Assembly: GCF_014217685.1 (NCBI RefSeq)
Contig: NZ_CP043653.1
Coordinates: forward strand, 2,112,419-2,176,418
Length of the DNA stretch: 64,000 nt
Source: Glaciihabitans sp. INWT7
GTDB taxonomy: Bacteria; Actinomycetota; Actinomycetes; Actinomycetales; Microbacteriaceae
Reading direction: 5' to 3'
In this document: piece after piece, positions 53,536 to 62,429 of the stretch
Position numbering within the stretch: position 1 is the first letter of the stretch
Layout of the letters: every line of letters starts with the position of its first letter
Position numbers and translations under genes: made by a program
Notes under the pieces: generated by a model
What the model was told of the DNA's origin: nothing
The model's input: only the letters and a program-made list of their open reading frames with translations
Database searches by the model: none

Positions 53536-55017
53536 TCACGCCAGCGGACGGAGGAATCCCGTCGTCACCAGTTCGCGGACGCTCGGCAACACCTCCGCTG
53601 ACAGTGCGGCCTCGTCCACCTCGAGCAGTTGCGCGATGGCCGCGATGATCGCCCGAAGGCTGAGCTCGCCGTCGCAGGCCCCGACCAGGGCCGCGAGCCC
53701 CGTATCGAGGGGCACCGAACGCCCGAATCCCCCGCCCTGACGAAGGGTCATGACGGTGGGATCGGCGTCGCCCGGCCAGTAGTGGCGATCCTCCGTGACA
53801 TCCGGAGCCAGCTCCAGATGCTCGCGGCCGAGCTGTTCGTCGCTGAGGGCGGACTGCCAGTCCGAGGCGGCGAGGGTCTCGGCGATATGCACTCCGAGGC
53901 CACCCTCGATGGGGCTGTCGAGTCGCTCCAGACGACGCAGCCCGCGCGTGCTCGCCCTCAGGGTGACGTAGCCGAAGCCCACGGCGGTCACGCCCCGCCG
54001 CTCGAAGTCGTCGAGCCATGCCCCGTACAACCGGTCGAACTCGGCACCGGGGCGGGTGCCGCCATCCCGGATCCAGGTCTCGGAGTAGAGCGCCGAATCC
54101 TGAACCTCCCGCTCGACCACCCAGGCGTCTAGGCCGGTGGCGGAGACCCATTCGCCGGCACAATCGAGGCCGTCGACACCGTCGCGATACTCCCAATTGC
54201 CGAGGAGCTGGGCGATGCCTCCCGGCTCGAGATGGGCGCTCAGTCCGGCGATGACCGAGGCGACGAGCGCGTCACCGACCATGCCCCCGTCGCGGTATTC
54301 ATAAGAGGGGACGCCGTCCGTGCGAGGGGTGATCACGAACGGCGGATTCGACACGATCTGGCCGAACCGCTCCCCCGCCACCGGCTCGAACAGGCTGCCG
54401 AGCCGGAACTCGATGTTGTGGATGCCGTTCAGCTCGGCGTTGAGAGCCGCGATCTCGAGCGCGCGGGGCGAGATGTCCGTCGCGACCACGCGGGTGGCGT
54501 GACGTGCCGCGTGCATGGCCTGGATGCCGCAGCCGGTGCCGAGGTCGAGGGCGGTGTCCACGGGCCCACCGACCATGAGTCCGCTGAGGGTGAGAGACGC
54601 CCCGCCGACCCCGAGCACGTGATCCTCCCGCAGCGCCCCACCGACGGTCAGCTCACCGAGATCGCTGGCGATCCACCAGCTGCCGACGCCGTGGGCGTCG
54701 ACGAAGCTGTAGGGGCGCAGGTCGAGCACCGCGCGAACCCCGTCGCCATCGACCGACACGAGGCCGAGGGCGAGAGCCCCGTCGAGGCCGAGCGAGGGCA
54801 GTGCCACAGCGAGCTGCCCGGCGGTCACCGGCATCCCGAGAACGAAGATGCGGGCGAGCACGCCGGCGGCCGTCTCTCCGGCGGGTCCGGCGAGAGCCCG
54901 GGATGCGGGAACGCGCTGGCCGCGGTGCAGGGCGGCATCCGCCCGGGTGCCCCACAGCCGGGTGAGGGAGTCGACGCTGAAGCGGGCGGCGAGAAGATCG
55001 GATCGGAGTCGTTCCAT
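53536..55017 (-). CDS. class I SAM-dependent methyltransferase
   Basis: A 493-residue protein: N-terminal DUF7059-like region, a SAM fold with ALDLGTGCGIQAMHAARHA and VVATDISPRALEIA, the catalytic IVSNPPFVI (NPPF, as in RsmC/HemK-type N-methyltransferases), and a C-terminal DUF7782-like domain from about 380. It probably methylates RNA or a protein amide. ATG 55017 is used because the upstream frame (to 55116) overlaps the divergent LLM gene. Confidence 0.85.
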   Translation of the reverse strand: MERLRSDLLAARFSVDSLTRLWGTRADAALHRGQRVPASRALAGPAGETAAGVLARIFVLGMPVTAGQLAVALPSLGLDGALALGLVSVDGDGVRAVLDLRPYSFVDAHGVGSWWIASDLGELTVGGALREDHVLGVGGASLTLSGLMVGGPVDTALDLGTGCGIQAMHAARHATRVVATDISPRALEIAALNAELNGIHNIEFRLGSLFEPVAGERFGQIVSNPPFVITPRTDGVPSYEYRDGGMVGDALVASVIAGLSAHLEPGGIAQLLGNWEYRDGVDGLDCAGEWVSATGLDAWVVEREVQDSALYSETWIRDGGTRPGAEFDRLYGAWLDDFERRGVTAVGFGYVTLRASTRGLRRLERLDSPIEGGLGVHIAETLAASDWQSALSDEQLGREHLELAPDVTEDRHYWPGDADPTVMTLRQGGGFGRSVPLDTGLAALVGACDGELSLRAIIAAIAQLLEVDEAALSAEVLPSVRELVTTGFLRPLA

Positions 55018-55090
55018 CGGTTCGGAGTGCACTCCGCAAGTCAACTGCATGCGGGTTGATTTCGCGCGACGGCGGAGTATCACTGAAAGC

Positions 55091-56053
55091 ATGACGAATT
55101 TCGGATACACCCTCATGACCGAACAGAGCGGGCCGAAGCAGCTCGTGAACTACGCGGTGCAGGCCGAACGCGTCGGCTTCGACTTCGAGGTGTCGAGTGA
55201 TCACTACTCGCCCTGGCTCACCTCGCAGGGCCACGCGCCCTACGCCTGGTCCGTGCTCGGTGCCGTGGCTCAGGCCACCGAGAGGGTCGAGCTCGCCACC
55301 TACGTGACCTGCCCCACGCTGCGGTACCACCCGGCGGTCATCGCCCAGAAGGCCGCGACGATGCAGCTTCTGGCCGACGGCCGGTTCATCCTGGGTCTCG
55401 GCGCCGGCGAGAACCTCAACGAGCACGTGATCGGCGAGGGCTGGCCGCCGGTCGCCCAGCGCCAGGACATGCTTGCCGAGGCCATCACGATCATCCGCGA
55501 GCTGCACACCGGCGAGCTGGTCACCTGGCAAGGGGAGTACTTCCGCATCGATTCTGCCCGCATCTGGGACCTGCCCGATGGGGGCGTGCCGATCGGTGTC
55601 GCGGTCTCCGGGGAGAAGTCGATCGCCCGCTTCGCTCCGCTCGGTGACCACCTGATCACCACCGAGCCCGAAGCGGAACTGCTCACTTCGTGGGCGAAGG
55701 TGCATGAGGGCCCGTCCCGGTCGATCGGCCAGATCCCGATCTGCTGGGGTCCGGACAAGGATGCCGCCATCGAGATGGCCCACGACCAGTTTCGCTGGTT
55801 CGGGGGCGGCTGGTCCGTCAACGCCGACCTGCCGACACCGGCCGGTTTCGAGGGGGCGAGCCAGTTCGTGCGACCGGAGGACGTGGCCGACAGCATCCCG
55901 TGCGGTCCCGACCTCGACGAGATCGCGGACGCCATTCGTGAGTACGCCGCAGCCGGCTTCACCAATGTGGCGCTCGTGCAGGTCGGCGACGAGAACCAGC
56001 AGCGCTTTCTCGACGAGGCCGCCGGCCCGCTGTTGGAGAAGCTGCGGCGCTGA
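55091..56053 (+). CDS. F420-dependent oxidoreductase, glucose-6-phosphate dehydrogenase-like (TIGR03557)
   Basis: A 320-residue LLM barrel starting NFGYTLMTEQSGPKQLV. GFDFEVSSDHYSPWL, ELATYVTCPTLRYHPAVIAQKAATM and RFILGLGAGENLNEH are shared with F420-dependent glucose-6-phosphate dehydrogenase and its TIGR03557 relatives. It may feed reduced F420, but the sugar-phosphate pocket residues cannot be judged from sequence alone. ATG 55091 is preferred to the upstream frame. A small membrane protein gene follows. Confidence 0.88.
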   Translation: MTNFGYTLMTEQSGPKQLVNYAVQAERVGFDFEVSSDHYSPWLTSQGHAPYAWSVLGAVAQATERVELATYVTCPTLRYHPAVIAQKAATMQLLADGRFILGLGAGENLNEHVIGEGWPPVAQRQDMLAEAITIIRELHTGELVTWQGEYFRIDSARIWDLPDGGVPIGVAVSGEKSIARFAPLGDHLITTEPEAELLTSWAKVHEGPSRSIGQIPICWGPDKDAAIEMAHDQFRWFGGGWSVNADLPTPAGFEGASQFVRPEDVADSIPCGPDLDEIADAIREYAAAGFTNVALVQVGDENQQRFLDEAAGPLLEKLRR

Positions 56054-56117
56054 CGACCCTGCAGCAGGCGATACGGTGGACTGAGCGGTGTCCAGACCCG
56101 CACAACGAGGAGTTTCC

Positions 56118-56231
56118 ATGGCCCAGACAACCGCGATCCTGTACACGATCCTCGGCGCGATCACGTTCTTCGGCGGCGCCGGCTTTCTCATCGCTCTGAT
56201 CGCGATGTCGAAGTCCTCGTCGCGCGACTGA
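56118..56231 (+). CDS. small membrane protein, 37 residues
   Basis: ATG 56118 with GAGGAG upstream opens a 37-residue frame: a polar start, then AILYTILGAITFFGGAGFL and IALIAM as one membrane helix with a Gly-rich middle, and a charged end SKSSSRD. I know of no named family. The ribosome site and helix make it a likely real gene. It ends four bases from the convergent ltrA-like gene. Confidence 0.6.
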   Translation: MAQTTAILYTILGAITFFGGAGFLIALIAMSKSSSRD

Positions 56232-56235
56232 CCCG

Positions 56236-57420
56236 CTACCCGCGTGCGGGGCGTCGATAGTAGACGCGCGCACCGTAGGCGGCCGGTACGGCCAGGGCGG
56301 CGACACCGACCATGAGCACCGCCGTCGTCGACGGTGGTGCGGCGAAGGACGCCAGCAGCACCAGGGCAACGCCGATCCCCGCCTTCAGCAGGGGGCTCAG
56401 GCGCGCTCCGGTCGGCTCATCCGGAGCTCGATCCAGGGTGAGTTCGAGCAGTGCGATCGCAACGAGGGTGATGCCGAGGGACCGGAGCACCAGTGCGGAC
56501 GCGGACTCCTCCCCCGAGAGCACTGCTTCGCTGATCCCGACTCCCACGATCACCATGCCGATGAGCATCGCAATGTGCAGGTACACCCACACGAGGGCGA
56601 TCACGAAATCCGGTCTGGTCGGCCGCCGGGCCACGAAGTCGAAGTAGACCCACCAGAGTCCGAAGCCGATGGCCAGTCCGAGGATCGCGTCGGCGATGGT
56701 GGGCACAGAGACATCCGTCGCCTCGTTCGCGGTGGCGACCCCCTGGATCACGCTCGCCACCACCTCTCCGAGCACGATGAGGGTGAGCAGGCCGAATCGC
56801 TCCGGGAACTTGTCGCGGCTGATGCCGGGCAGTCCGAACTGGAACCGGGCGGTGACGGCGGGCGCGGCGATGTCGACGAGCACGGCGAGACCCCACAGGG
56901 CCAGGCGCCAGGCCTCGTCCACCGCGAGGCTCACCCCGATCAGGGCGAACGACGCGACATATCCCGCCGTGAATCCGGCGGCCGCGCGGCGGAATCGCGG
57001 CTCGTGCCGACCCGCGCGCAGCCACATGAGGATATTGAGGCCGCGGGCGAGCAGGAAGGATGCCGCGAAGCCGAGATAGTTGTGCCCGAGCCCGTCCTCT
57101 CCCCAGACGGCGAGGCCCGCGACGGTGAGGATGCCGAGGAAGGTGAACAGCCGGTTCTCGAGGCCGTGGGACTCGAACCTCTCCGTGTAGTAGGTGAACC
57201 CGTTCCAGACCCAGAAGACGGCGACGAACTGCAGGATGAACCGCAGCAATCCCTCGGAGTGCGCGCTGCCCTCGAGGTCGTGGGCCAGCACGGAGATGAT
57301 GACCACGAACACGAGGTCGAAGAAGAGTTCGACCCAGCCGACCGGGCGATGGGCATCCGCGTCGTCACGAAGGATCGCACGCTGCCAGGCCCCACGCTGG
57401 TTCGACTCGGGTGACTGCAC
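56236..57420 (-). CDS. ltrA: low temperature requirement protein A family (LtrA)
   Basis: A 394-residue membrane protein with about 11 helices. VGWVELFFDLVFVVIISVLAHDL at the N-terminus, RFGLLTLIVLGEVVASVIQGV in the middle and WWVYFDFVARRP are LtrA hallmarks. The Listeria homologue is needed for growth in the cold; the transported or sensed compound is unknown. The start is GTG 57420. It stands opposite the 37-residue gene. Confidence 0.92.
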   Translation of the reverse strand: MQSPESNQRGAWQRAILRDDADAHRPVGWVELFFDLVFVVIISVLAHDLEGSAHSEGLLRFILQFVAVFWVWNGFTYYTERFESHGLENRLFTFLGILTVAGLAVWGEDGLGHNYLGFAASFLLARGLNILMWLRAGRHEPRFRRAAAGFTAGYVASFALIGVSLAVDEAWRLALWGLAVLVDIAAPAVTARFQFGLPGISRDKFPERFGLLTLIVLGEVVASVIQGVATANEATDVSVPTIADAILGLAIGFGLWWVYFDFVARRPTRPDFVIALVWVYLHIAMLIGMVIVGVGISEAVLSGEESASALVLRSLGITLVAIALLELTLDRAPDEPTGARLSPLLKAGIGVALVLLASFAAPPSTTAVLMVGVAALAVPAAYGARVYYRRPARG

Positions 57421-57761
57421 GATGTGTCCGTGTGCTCGTGCCGGTGATCAGCCGTCGACCGTGGGGGCGAGCCGTCCCACCACGCGCAGCGGGCCGCACC
57501 GCGGGGGCGCGCCGGTCTGGCCCCCGAAGACACCGTCGGCATTACGGCGGACCGGCCTCGAGGGGGTGGCGGCCATTCTCGCTTTGGGTGATCCCTGCCG
57601 AGCCGAAGCGGCGGGTACAGTGAGCGCGACCGGGGCGAGCATGGCTTCATCGTAAACGACCCGCGTCACGCTCCGGTAGGCGCGAACCGAATGGCACCGT
57701 CGGCGGATTACGCTGGAATCAACCATCGGCACCGCTGAGGAGCCGCTGCCCGGAGGAGGCC
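57421..57761. other. intergenic region between ltrA and the FBP gene
   Basis: A 341-base spacer holding the possible 64-residue gene on the minus strand, and near its right end TACGCT followed by GGAGGAGG before ATG 57762. I see no RNA gene or repeat. Confidence 0.4.
57448..57642 (-). CDS. possible 64-residue protein
   Basis: ATG 57642 opens a 64-residue frame with moderate GC at third positions, ending RNADGVFGGQTGAPPRCGPLRVVGRLAP. TACGAT at 57654-57649 is exactly six bases before the ATG, the spacing of leaderless genes in this window. I recognise no family, and composition alone does not prove coding. It lies between ltrA and the FBP gene. Confidence 0.35.
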   Translation of the reverse strand: MLAPVALTVPAASARQGSPKARMAATPSRPVRRNADGVFGGQTGAPPRCGPLRVVGRLAPTVDG

Positions 57762-58256
57762 ATGAAACCGCTCAACGAAACCGACATCCGTCGCAGCATC
57801 GTCAACGCCTCCAAGGGTGATATCGAGCGGATGCCCCTCCCGGGCCTGCACGAAGTGCTCTGGGGTGAGCGGGAGTATCTGGGCTGGCGCGACCACGGTG
57901 CCCCGCTGCGCGGCTATCTCGTGCACTGGGCGGACGACCGCCCCGTGGGCATCGTGCTCCGGGCCTCCGGGGCGAGCATGCGACCCGGCATCTCCGCCAT
58001 GTGCTCGCTCTGCCGCACCCCGCAACCCTCAGACCAGGTGACGTTGTTCTCCGCCGCCCGAGCGGGACAGTCCGGACGCGACGGCAACACGGTGGGAACC
58101 TACATCTGCGCCGACCTGGCCTGTTCGCTCATCATCCGGATCATGCCGCCGGCCTCCCCGATGCAGCCGGATCCCGCCGAGGTCGTCGCCAGACGCGCGG
58201 AGGGCCTCCTCACGCGGGTGCAGAACTTCACCGCCGACATCATGAAGACGGTCTGA
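57762..58256 (+). CDS. FBP domain protein (elongation factor G-binding type)
   Basis: A 164-residue protein with a zinc finger of the FusB-like treble-clef kind: MCSLCRTPQ (Cys81, Cys84) and ICADLACSL (Cys116, Cys121). The N-terminal helical part reads VNASKGDIERMPLPGLHE, then WRDHGAPLRGYLVHWAD. Family members bind EF-G and can release it from stalled ribosomes; in actinobacteria this housekeeping form does not imply fusidic-acid resistance. GGAGGAGG gives a strong ribosome site. Confidence 0.92.
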   Translation: MKPLNETDIRRSIVNASKGDIERMPLPGLHEVLWGEREYLGWRDHGAPLRGYLVHWADDRPVGIVLRASGASMRPGISAMCSLCRTPQPSDQVTLFSAARAGQSGRDGNTVGTYICADLACSLIIRIMPPASPMQPDPAEVVARRAEGLLTRVQNFTADIMKTV

Positions 58257-58357
58257 CGCCCACCGGCTTTCTGCCCCACCCGGTGGCACCGTCCGCGCCG
58301 AACGAGCCGGAGCGAACCCACGCGGGCATCGAGTCGTGAAGCGCACGAGGACGACGA

Positions 58358-58398
58358 AGGCCCGGGACGCGCTCGGTCTCGAGCGACATCCCGGGCCT
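58358..58398. terminator. long hairpin between two convergent genes
   Basis: AGGCCCGGGA (58358-58367) pairs with TCCCGGGCCT (58389-58398), with an inner GCTC/GAGC stem. It lies between the FBP gene and the 36-residue gene and may terminate both. Confidence 0.7.
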
Positions 58399-58408
58399 CC
58401 GGTCGAAC

Positions 58409-58519
58409 TCAGCCGTTCGGCTTGTTCGCAGCCTTGGTCTTCTTGTCGGCGCGCTTCTCTTTGAGGGACTTCGACGCCGCCGTCTTCGAGGTTGACTTTT
58501 TCGGTGACTTGTCGGCCAT
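58409..58519 (-). CDS. small basic Lys-rich protein, 36 residues
   Basis: ATG 58519, with GGGAG six bases upstream, starts a 36-residue frame with about one third Lys and many Ala and Ser: ADKSPKKSTSKTAASKSLKEK and a basic end. Similar short Lys-rich proteins are conserved in actinobacteria as far as I recall; a nucleic-acid-binding role is plausible but unproven. A strong terminator follows directly. Confidence 0.7.
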   Translation of the reverse strand: MADKSPKKSTSKTAASKSLKEKRADKKTKAANKPNG

Positions 58520-58711
58520 GGTGAGCTCCCTCGGATCGGGAGCCCGAATGGCTCCCCGTGTGCCTTGAGAATACGCCGTCTTTCGGGACGTCGCACGTGC
58601 ATTGCCGAGGTAGAGGTAGAGGGCATTGTGCTCGCCGCCCCTGTGCACGACCATGGAGGGCACCGCGGCTGCAGCGCCGTTCACCGAATAAAGAGACATC
58701 GAAGGACTGCC

Positions 58712-59473
58712 GTGCCAACACCCACCGACATCGCGAACGGCGCCCCCGTCTGGCTCGACCTGCAGAGCTCGGACACCGCTCGGTCGATCGAGTTCTACGC
58801 CGGCCTTCTCGGCTGGACCCAGGAGACCGCCGGCCCGGAGTTCAACGACTATGTCACTTTTTCCAAGAACGGCCACCGGGTCGCCGGCATGGTCGCGAAC
58901 GGGGGCGGCACGCCCGACCTGTGGACCGTGTACCTCAAGACGGCGGATGCCGATGCGACGGGCGCTGCGATCGTCGAGCACGGCGGGCAGGTGTTCTTCA
59001 GTCACGCGGTGCCCGGGCTGGGGACGATGGTCGGTCTCGCCGATCCCTCCGGTGCACAACTCGGGGCCTGGCAACCCGGCGGTCACTCCGGCTTCGACCT
59101 CGTGAACGAGGCCGGGGCCCCGGTTTGGCAGGAGCTGCACGCCACCGACTACGACGGCGCCCTCGAGTTCTACCGGCACGCCTTCGGCTGGACCACCACG
59201 GTGATGAGCGACACCGCAGACTTCCGCATGTCGACCTTCAGCGCCGGAGGCGATCCCCTCGCCGGCATCTTCGACGCCAGCGGCTATCTCGCGGCAGGGC
59301 AGACGGCCCGCTGGATGCCTTACTTCGGAGTGGAGGACGCGGATGCCGCGGCATCCCTCGTCGCCGGCCTCGGAGGCACCCAGCTCGACCCGGTCACCGA
59401 CTCGCCCTTCGGACGGATGACCCACCTCGAGGATTCGACCGGGGCCCCGCTCACGATCATCCAGGTGCAGTGA
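58712..59473 (+). CDS. two-domain VOC family protein
   Basis: A 253-residue protein with two glyoxalase-fold repeats: PVWLDLQSSDTARSIEFYAGLLGW and, in the second half, PVWQELHATDYDGALEFYRHAFGW. GLGTMVGLADPSGAQLGAWQ and RMTHLEDSTGAPLTIIQV close each half. Similar proteins occur near antibiotic-biosynthesis or hydroxylase genes, but the substrate is unknown. GTG 58712 has GAAGGA five bases upstream; the frame to 58565 upstream lacks homology. Confidence 0.88.
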   Translation: MPTPTDIANGAPVWLDLQSSDTARSIEFYAGLLGWTQETAGPEFNDYVTFSKNGHRVAGMVANGGGTPDLWTVYLKTADADATGAAIVEHGGQVFFSHAVPGLGTMVGLADPSGAQLGAWQPGGHSGFDLVNEAGAPVWQELHATDYDGALEFYRHAFGWTTTVMSDTADFRMSTFSAGGDPLAGIFDASGYLAAGQTARWMPYFGVEDADAAASLVAGLGGTQLDPVTDSPFGRMTHLEDSTGAPLTIIQVQ

Positions 59474-59491
59474 AGCTGCCCGCGCTCCGCT

Positions 59492-59857
59492 TCAGGCGCG
59501 GCGCGCGCCCAGACGGAGCAGAAGCTGGCCGATGGCGCGCCAGCCGAGCAGGAAGATCGCCAACACCACCGTCGTGACGATCACGAATCCGATCTGCACA
59601 CCCTGTCCGGCCACCGCGCGCAAGAGCATTCCGACGATCACCGTCGCGGCCCAGATCGTGAGCCCGGACCAGCGGAGGGCGAGCGGCGTTCGCCAGGCGC
59701 GGGCGCCGATCCATCCGATCACCAGCCCCGCGAGGAACGGCCACAGCGTCACCAGCGTGCCCAGTGGGCCTTCGTTGTGGCTCGTGCGACCGATCAGCAC
59801 GAACGCGCCGACGAGCACGACATCGAGGAGGAAGGCGAGTGGCGCGATGAATTTCAC
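59492..59857 (-). CDS. DUF3054 family membrane protein
   Basis: A 121-residue protein with four membrane helices: LAFLLDVVLVGAFVLIGRTSHNEG, LWPFLAGLVIGWIGARAWR, LTIWAATVIVGMLLRAV and FVIVTTVVLAIFLLGWRAI. The pattern GRxSH in the first helix end is typical of DUF3054. Function is unknown. GTG 59857 has TAGGGT at 59869-59864, six bases upstream, so the mRNA is probably leaderless. Confidence 0.93.
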   Translation of the reverse strand: MKFIAPLAFLLDVVLVGAFVLIGRTSHNEGPLGTLVTLWPFLAGLVIGWIGARAWRTPLALRWSGLTIWAATVIVGMLLRAVAGQGVQIGFVIVTTVVLAIFLLGWRAIGQLLLRLGARRA

Positions 59858-59877
59858 CTCGCCACCCTACGCGACGC

Positions 59878-61617
59878 CTACCGAGGATCGTCGTCGGGCG
59901 GCACCGGGATCGAGCTGGTCACCGGATCCCCGGTCGTCGCGTCGATGACCTTCTGACCGGGCGGCAGGTTGGAGCGGTCCGGCGCGATGACCTCGGCCAT
60001 GCGACCGGAGTCAGGCAGACCGAAAGTGGGGATGCGGCCCTCACCGGGTGCGAGCACCAGGTCGTCGGAGCGACGCGGAAGGGTCTTGCCCTGGAAGAAT
60101 TCGGGCTGGCGCAGGAACCAGAGGAACATCAGCACGGCACCGAGCAAGAGCCCGATGACTCCGACGACCGCCGTCGCACCGATGCCGAAGATGGTGACGT
60201 TGTTGCCCTTCGCGTCCTGGATCCAGTCCGGCAGGGCGAACTGCTGCAGGCCGTAGACGAAGACGAGAAGCAGGATCGCCCCACCAACGAAGGGGAACAG
60301 CCCCCGCATGATGAAGTGCCGGAACGACGAGGTGAGCGTCTTGCGATAGAACCAGACGCACGCGAATCCGGTGAGGCCGTAGTAGAACGCGATCATCAAT
60401 CCGATGGATCCGACCAGGGCCTGCAGCAGGGTGTCGGCGCCGATCAGTGTGAAAATCAGATAGAACGCGGCCGAGACGATGCCCATCCCGATCGTGGACC
60501 AGGTTGGCGTGAGGTACTTCGGGTGGATGCGCGAGAACTTCGACGGGATCGCCTTGTAGACGGCCATCGAGAGCGCCGTGCGGGCCGTCGGCAGGATCGT
60601 GGTCTGCGTGGAGGCCGAGGCCGAGGTGAGGATCGACGCGGCGAGCAGCAGGAGCAGGATGTGCCCGATGAGGCTGTCGCCGAACAGGTCCGGACCGACG
60701 GCCGAGAACACGTCGCTGGCGTTGTCCGGGTTGCCGAGGCCGACCCCCTTCGTTCCGACTCCGGCGAAGGCCACGACGGCGACCGCGACGAGCGCGTAGG
60801 TGACGAGCAGGAGGAGGGTGCTGATGATGGCGGCACGACCGGGCGTCTTGGCCGGGTCGGCGGTCTCCTCGTTGACCGAGACGGCGGTGTCCCAGCCCCA
60901 GTAGATGAAGATCGCGGTCAGCATGGCGGGAGCGATCACCTTCGTGAAGTCGAGGGTGAAGGGATTGAACCAGTCGAGGCTTGGCACGAGGGAGTAGGTC
61001 TCCGCGTTGCCGGAATACACCCGCACGAGCGCGAAGACGGCGAAGGCGATGAGGATGATGACCTCGATGGTGAGCAGGAAGTACTGCAATCGCGCCGAGA
61101 TCTCGATGCCGCGATAGCAGATCCAGGTCATCAGGGTGATCCAGAGCAGGCCCGCGACTGTCGACCAGATCGTGCTGCTCGACAGGTCGCTCATGCCGGG
61201 AACCCCGAATTCGCCGAGCAGCGTGAAGGTGTACGAACCCGCGATCTGCGCGAGGTTCGCCATGACGATCACGTCGGCGACGATGATGCCCCAGCCGCCC
61301 ATCCAGCCGGTGATCGGCCCGAAGGCCCGTGTCGCCCAGGTGAAGGTGGTGCCGCAATCGGGCTCAGCTCTGTTGAGCTCCTGGTAGGCGACGGCGATGA
61401 GATACATGGGGATGAAGGCGAGAAGCACGATGCCGGGAGCCTTCACCCCGGCGAGGAGTGCGCCACCGCTCGCGACGATGAAACCGAGACTCGCGGCGAG
61501 GCTGTAGGCCGGGGCGGTGGATGCCACGCCCATCACGATGCTGGAGATCAGTCCGAGGGAGCCACCCTTCAGACCCTTGCTGTCCACCTCGGTCGTGGAC
61601 GGAACGGTTGCGGTCAT
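59878..61617 (-). CDS. APC family amino-acid permease
   Basis: A 579-residue transporter with 12 to 13 helices. SIVMGVASTAPAYSLAASLGFIV is the unwound helix 1 with its Gly-rich substrate turn; PDCGTTFTWATRAFGPITGWMGGWG covers helices 2-3 and INWGWDTAVSVNEET-like FIYWGWDTAVSVNEETADP helix 6. Amino acids or polyamines are the usual substrates. The C-terminal 60 residues are hydrophilic. GGAG lies seven bases before ATG 61617. Confidence 0.9.
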   Translation of the reverse strand: MTATVPSTTEVDSKGLKGGSLGLISSIVMGVASTAPAYSLAASLGFIVASGGALLAGVKAPGIVLLAFIPMYLIAVAYQELNRAEPDCGTTFTWATRAFGPITGWMGGWGIIVADVIVMANLAQIAGSYTFTLLGEFGVPGMSDLSSSTIWSTVAGLLWITLMTWICYRGIEISARLQYFLLTIEVIILIAFAVFALVRVYSGNAETYSLVPSLDWFNPFTLDFTKVIAPAMLTAIFIYWGWDTAVSVNEETADPAKTPGRAAIISTLLLLVTYALVAVAVVAFAGVGTKGVGLGNPDNASDVFSAVGPDLFGDSLIGHILLLLLAASILTSASASTQTTILPTARTALSMAVYKAIPSKFSRIHPKYLTPTWSTIGMGIVSAAFYLIFTLIGADTLLQALVGSIGLMIAFYYGLTGFACVWFYRKTLTSSFRHFIMRGLFPFVGGAILLLVFVYGLQQFALPDWIQDAKGNNVTIFGIGATAVVGVIGLLLGAVLMFLWFLRQPEFFQGKTLPRRSDDLVLAPGEGRIPTFGLPDSGRMAEVIAPDRSNLPPGQKVIDATTGDPVTSSIPVPPDDDPR

Positions 61618-61742
61618 GCGCACACTCCTTGCGTGAAGGCCGCAGACAGAACGGCACAGCCGGGTAGCCAGGTTCGCTCGTCGTCGAACGGCCTGTGCGG
61701 CTCACACTAGTACTTCAGCGCACTGATTCCGAAGAGTTTCTG

Positions 61743-62429
61743 CTACGGATTTGATTGCGCCAGGGTGGCGAATACGACGAGATTCTCTGTGTAGTGTCCC
61801 GTCGAGCGATCAAATGGCCCGTCACAGGTGATCAGTCGAAGCTGCGGGGTCGGCACGGAGCCATAGACGGCGTCAGTAGGGAAGGCCGCTTTCGGCACGA
61901 CGGAACTCGATGCGACGACGAAGCTCACGGAGGTGCCATCCGAGAGGCGCACACCGATGGAGTCCCCGGGCACCAGCTCGGGAAGATGCTCGAACACGGC
62001 TGGCTTGACCACCGAGTCGAGGTGGCCGGCGATCACCGCCGGTCCGATGCGGCCGGGTAGCACTCCCCCGGAGAACCAACCGGCGCGATCGAAATCGGTC
62101 GGAGGATGAAGAACGCCGCTCGAATCGACCGCGAGGGATTCGAGATCGGTCGACACCCCGATCGCCGGAATGTCGAGGTGCGTCGCCACGATGCCGGCCC
62201 GGGGCGGAGCATCCGTCGTTGCGATGGGATCCTGGAGGGGCGCGGACCCGGTCGAGTCGGCGAGCGGCTTCTGGATCTCGCCCGCACCGCTGATGTGGGC
62301 GGCGGCGACCGGCCCGACACCCTGGACTCCGGCAATGACCAGCGCGGCCGAGAGCCCGAGAGCGGTTCCCCCCGCGAGGATGCCCGCGACCCAGGGTGCG
62401 CGCCTGACCCGTGCGTGGCGGCCGCTCAT
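61743..62429 (-). CDS. class F sortase
   Basis: A 228-residue transpeptidase with an N-terminal membrane helix (about 14-38), a linker, then THLDIPAIGVSTDLESLAV and the catalytic residues: His in VIAGHLDS, Cys in LRLITCDG and Arg in FDRSTGHYTENLVVF. Class F enzymes anchor proteins to peptidoglycan in actinobacteria. The start overlaps the DUF4397 stop by four bases, so the two are made together, yet that neighbour has no LPXTG-type signal. Confidence 0.92.
   Translation of the reverse strand: MSGRHARVRRAPWVAGILAGGTALGLSAALVIAGVQGVGPVAAAHISGAGEIQKPLADSTGSAPLQDPIATTDAPPRAGIVATHLDIPAIGVSTDLESLAVDSSGVLHPPTDFDRAGWFSGGVLPGRIGPAVIAGHLDSVVKPAVFEHLPELVPGDSIGVRLSDGTSVSFVVASSSVVPKAAFPTDAVYGSVPTPQLRLITCDGPFDRSTGHYTENLVVFATLAQSNP

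Noticed and set aside
57762-58256. FBP protein as a fusidic-acid resistance determinant
   Set aside because: The zinc-finger family is a common housekeeping gene in actinobacteria; nothing here indicates an acquired resistance gene.
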